DNA from: Dysidea avara
Taxonomy: Eukaryota > Porifera > Demospongiae > Dictyoceratida > Dysideidae
Length of the DNA: 64,000 nucleotides
Direction: 5' to 3'
NCBI RefSeq assembly: GCF_963678975.1
Contig: NC_089280.1
Coordinates: 13,591,280-13,655,279, forward strand
In this document: one piece after another, positions 62,534 through 64,000 of the stretch
Numbering within the stretch: position 1 is the stretch's first letter
How the letters are laid out: every line of letters starts with the position of its first letter
Made by a program: the position numbers and the translations under genes
The notes under the pieces: generated by a model
Told to the model about the DNA's origin: nothing
Seen by the model: only the letters and a program-made list of their open reading frames with translations
Database searches by the model: none

Positions 62534-64000
62534 TGACATAAATGTATTATTTGTGTTCTATGGATTCTTAATATCTGGCATAGTCTACGCTGCCATATCA
62601 TGTAATATTTCATTTTGTTAATTGTAAACTAGTTTGACAGGTTTAAGATCATGAGATTCCTCCCAAAAGACATGCTGTGTTCACAGACAACAAAATATTG
62701 TTCCCTCCCTCCCACATGCATTAAGTATATGTGCCAGTGCATGTATTACTGTTTGCTGTACACGCTTTGTGTGCTTGTCTATGTATAAATGATTGAACCT
62801 TATGTTGTATGTATAACTTAGTTAGCTACATTATTTACTTGCTTGTTGTGCATCCAATTGTTTATATGGCAACTGAGGACCAAGGGTGGACAGATGAGTG
62901 CTAAGACTAAATCAATCATGCTAAATTTAACTTACAATTATGATACTCGGTGGTTGCTGTTATCATGTTGCGTTGCTAGGCATATAGCTACTGTGCGTTG
63001 GTACAATCTTGTACTACTTAATTGAACACCTATTTGCTTCATGGTCAACTGTTAATCCAGTTCAGTATCATCAATGCTTACCTGCCTGGTTTGTGCAAAA
63101 GTTATTACGCCCTACTCCAATAATTTTCTCAGTTGCCCTTTCCCCAAAGTACTTGTGTATAGATATTTGTATGTGTGTTGTTATGTACACTTTGGCATTT
63201 GCACAGTGTTATGTGGTAGTGTGGTAGATAGTTTGCATGAGTGTTTGTTTGTTTAGTGTTGTTACATACATTTTATGGCTTTGTGGAAAATGTTATTGTG
63301 ATTAGAATTAGGGAAAAAATAGACAGTAGAGCTAGGTGCGGTGGAAGGTTGGTGCGTATAGCTATATAGGAAATATAGTCATGTGTATTTTGTATGTATG
63401 TACATGCATATATTTATGAAATCCATGGTAAGTGGCGATATCACGGGGGGGCTGCTCTAATCTGCCAAGTGCATGTCAATTAATTATGCTTTTGGCTGAT
63501 CAGTGATCCAAATCCAAAATTTAAATGCAATTCTGTAAATTATTCTTTAAATTACAAGTTAACCTTACATTTATATAATTAATACACGTTTAAAATATGA
63601 ATGTTCTATTAGTTAGAGTATTTGTGCTTCCAAATAGATAGATGGTCTGCTATAGCTAGCCAGTCTGATGTTCCTGGTGCAAGCCCACAATACAAGTTAA
63701 AATTCCAGAGGGGATTCTAGAACCCCACAAAATCCGTCTAAATATATGCCTCTGCTTATTTCACATTCGTAGTGCTACCAATTGCTGAGTGATACATGTA
63801 CAGTTTAGAGTTTCTGGTCCAACTTTAAAATCATTACAGTGTATCTCCCCATTATTGGTCTGATTAACAAAATATGATCATGTATGGCTCAGTTTTGAAA
63901 TTTGAAGTGTACAGATAAGTCACCATAATATATACCAATCTACAATTAATATACACCATATGCGTCATGTACAAACATCCATGTACATATGTAGCTATTC
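62534..64000. other. Downstream of the ankyrin gene, nothing recognised
   Basis: No exon, RNA gene or bounded repeat that I can support. No canonical AATAAA was noticed soon after the stop at 62533. Confidence 0.4.

Overview
This 64-kb window is AT-rich metazoan DNA. It has split genes with GT-AG introns, sparse coding sequence and a very heavy load of small transposons and foldback repeats. The gene content (a full RABGGTB orthologue, an LRR gene, an ankyrin gene) together with the repeat style suggests an early-branching animal, and a sponge is my best guess. That assignment is an inference from general appearance; I could run no database search.

Layout. 1397-2584 (+) is the last exon of a leucine-rich-repeat gene. 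5541-19725 (-) is a complete 10-exon gene for the beta subunit of Rab geranylgeranyltransferase (RABGGTB, 332 aa predicted, against 331 in human). Its 7.4-kb intron carries a 4.48-kb Ty3/gypsy LTR retrotransposon (9793-14274, +). That element has 119-bp LTRs, a tRNA-Phe primer site, a well-formed -1 frameshift signal, several disabling mutations and an internal micro-inversion. Other RABGGTB introns hold palindromic MITEs, including one nested inside another. 20462-24426 holds a degenerate pair of convergent genes: SWIM/YqaJ/PHD on + and a DDE transposase on -, probably the two genes of one DNA transposon. 24.4-34 kb is gene-poor and full of MITE remnants.

33987-62533 (+) is a predicted small ankyrin-repeat gene whose six short exons are in consistent phase but are spread over 28.5 kb. 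Its introns contain two copies (41901-46108 and 55160-61139) of a large composite repeat. Each copy has a unique 5' block, a ~30.5-bp satellite array and a ~320-bp palindrome. Copy A is interrupted by a 1.4-kb foldback element with TA target duplication, and copy B by a 146-bp insert. In copy B part of the satellite forms a 305-bp higher-order repeat. The same introns hold a degraded CR1/L2-like LINE, a 777-bp foldback element and a partial duplication of ankyrin exon 3.

The host genes do not form an operon or pathway. The main interest is in the mobile DNA: the gag-pro frameshift structure, the micro-inversion, the satellite-bearing composite repeats, the transposase/YqaJ pair and a short strand-biased dispersed motif.
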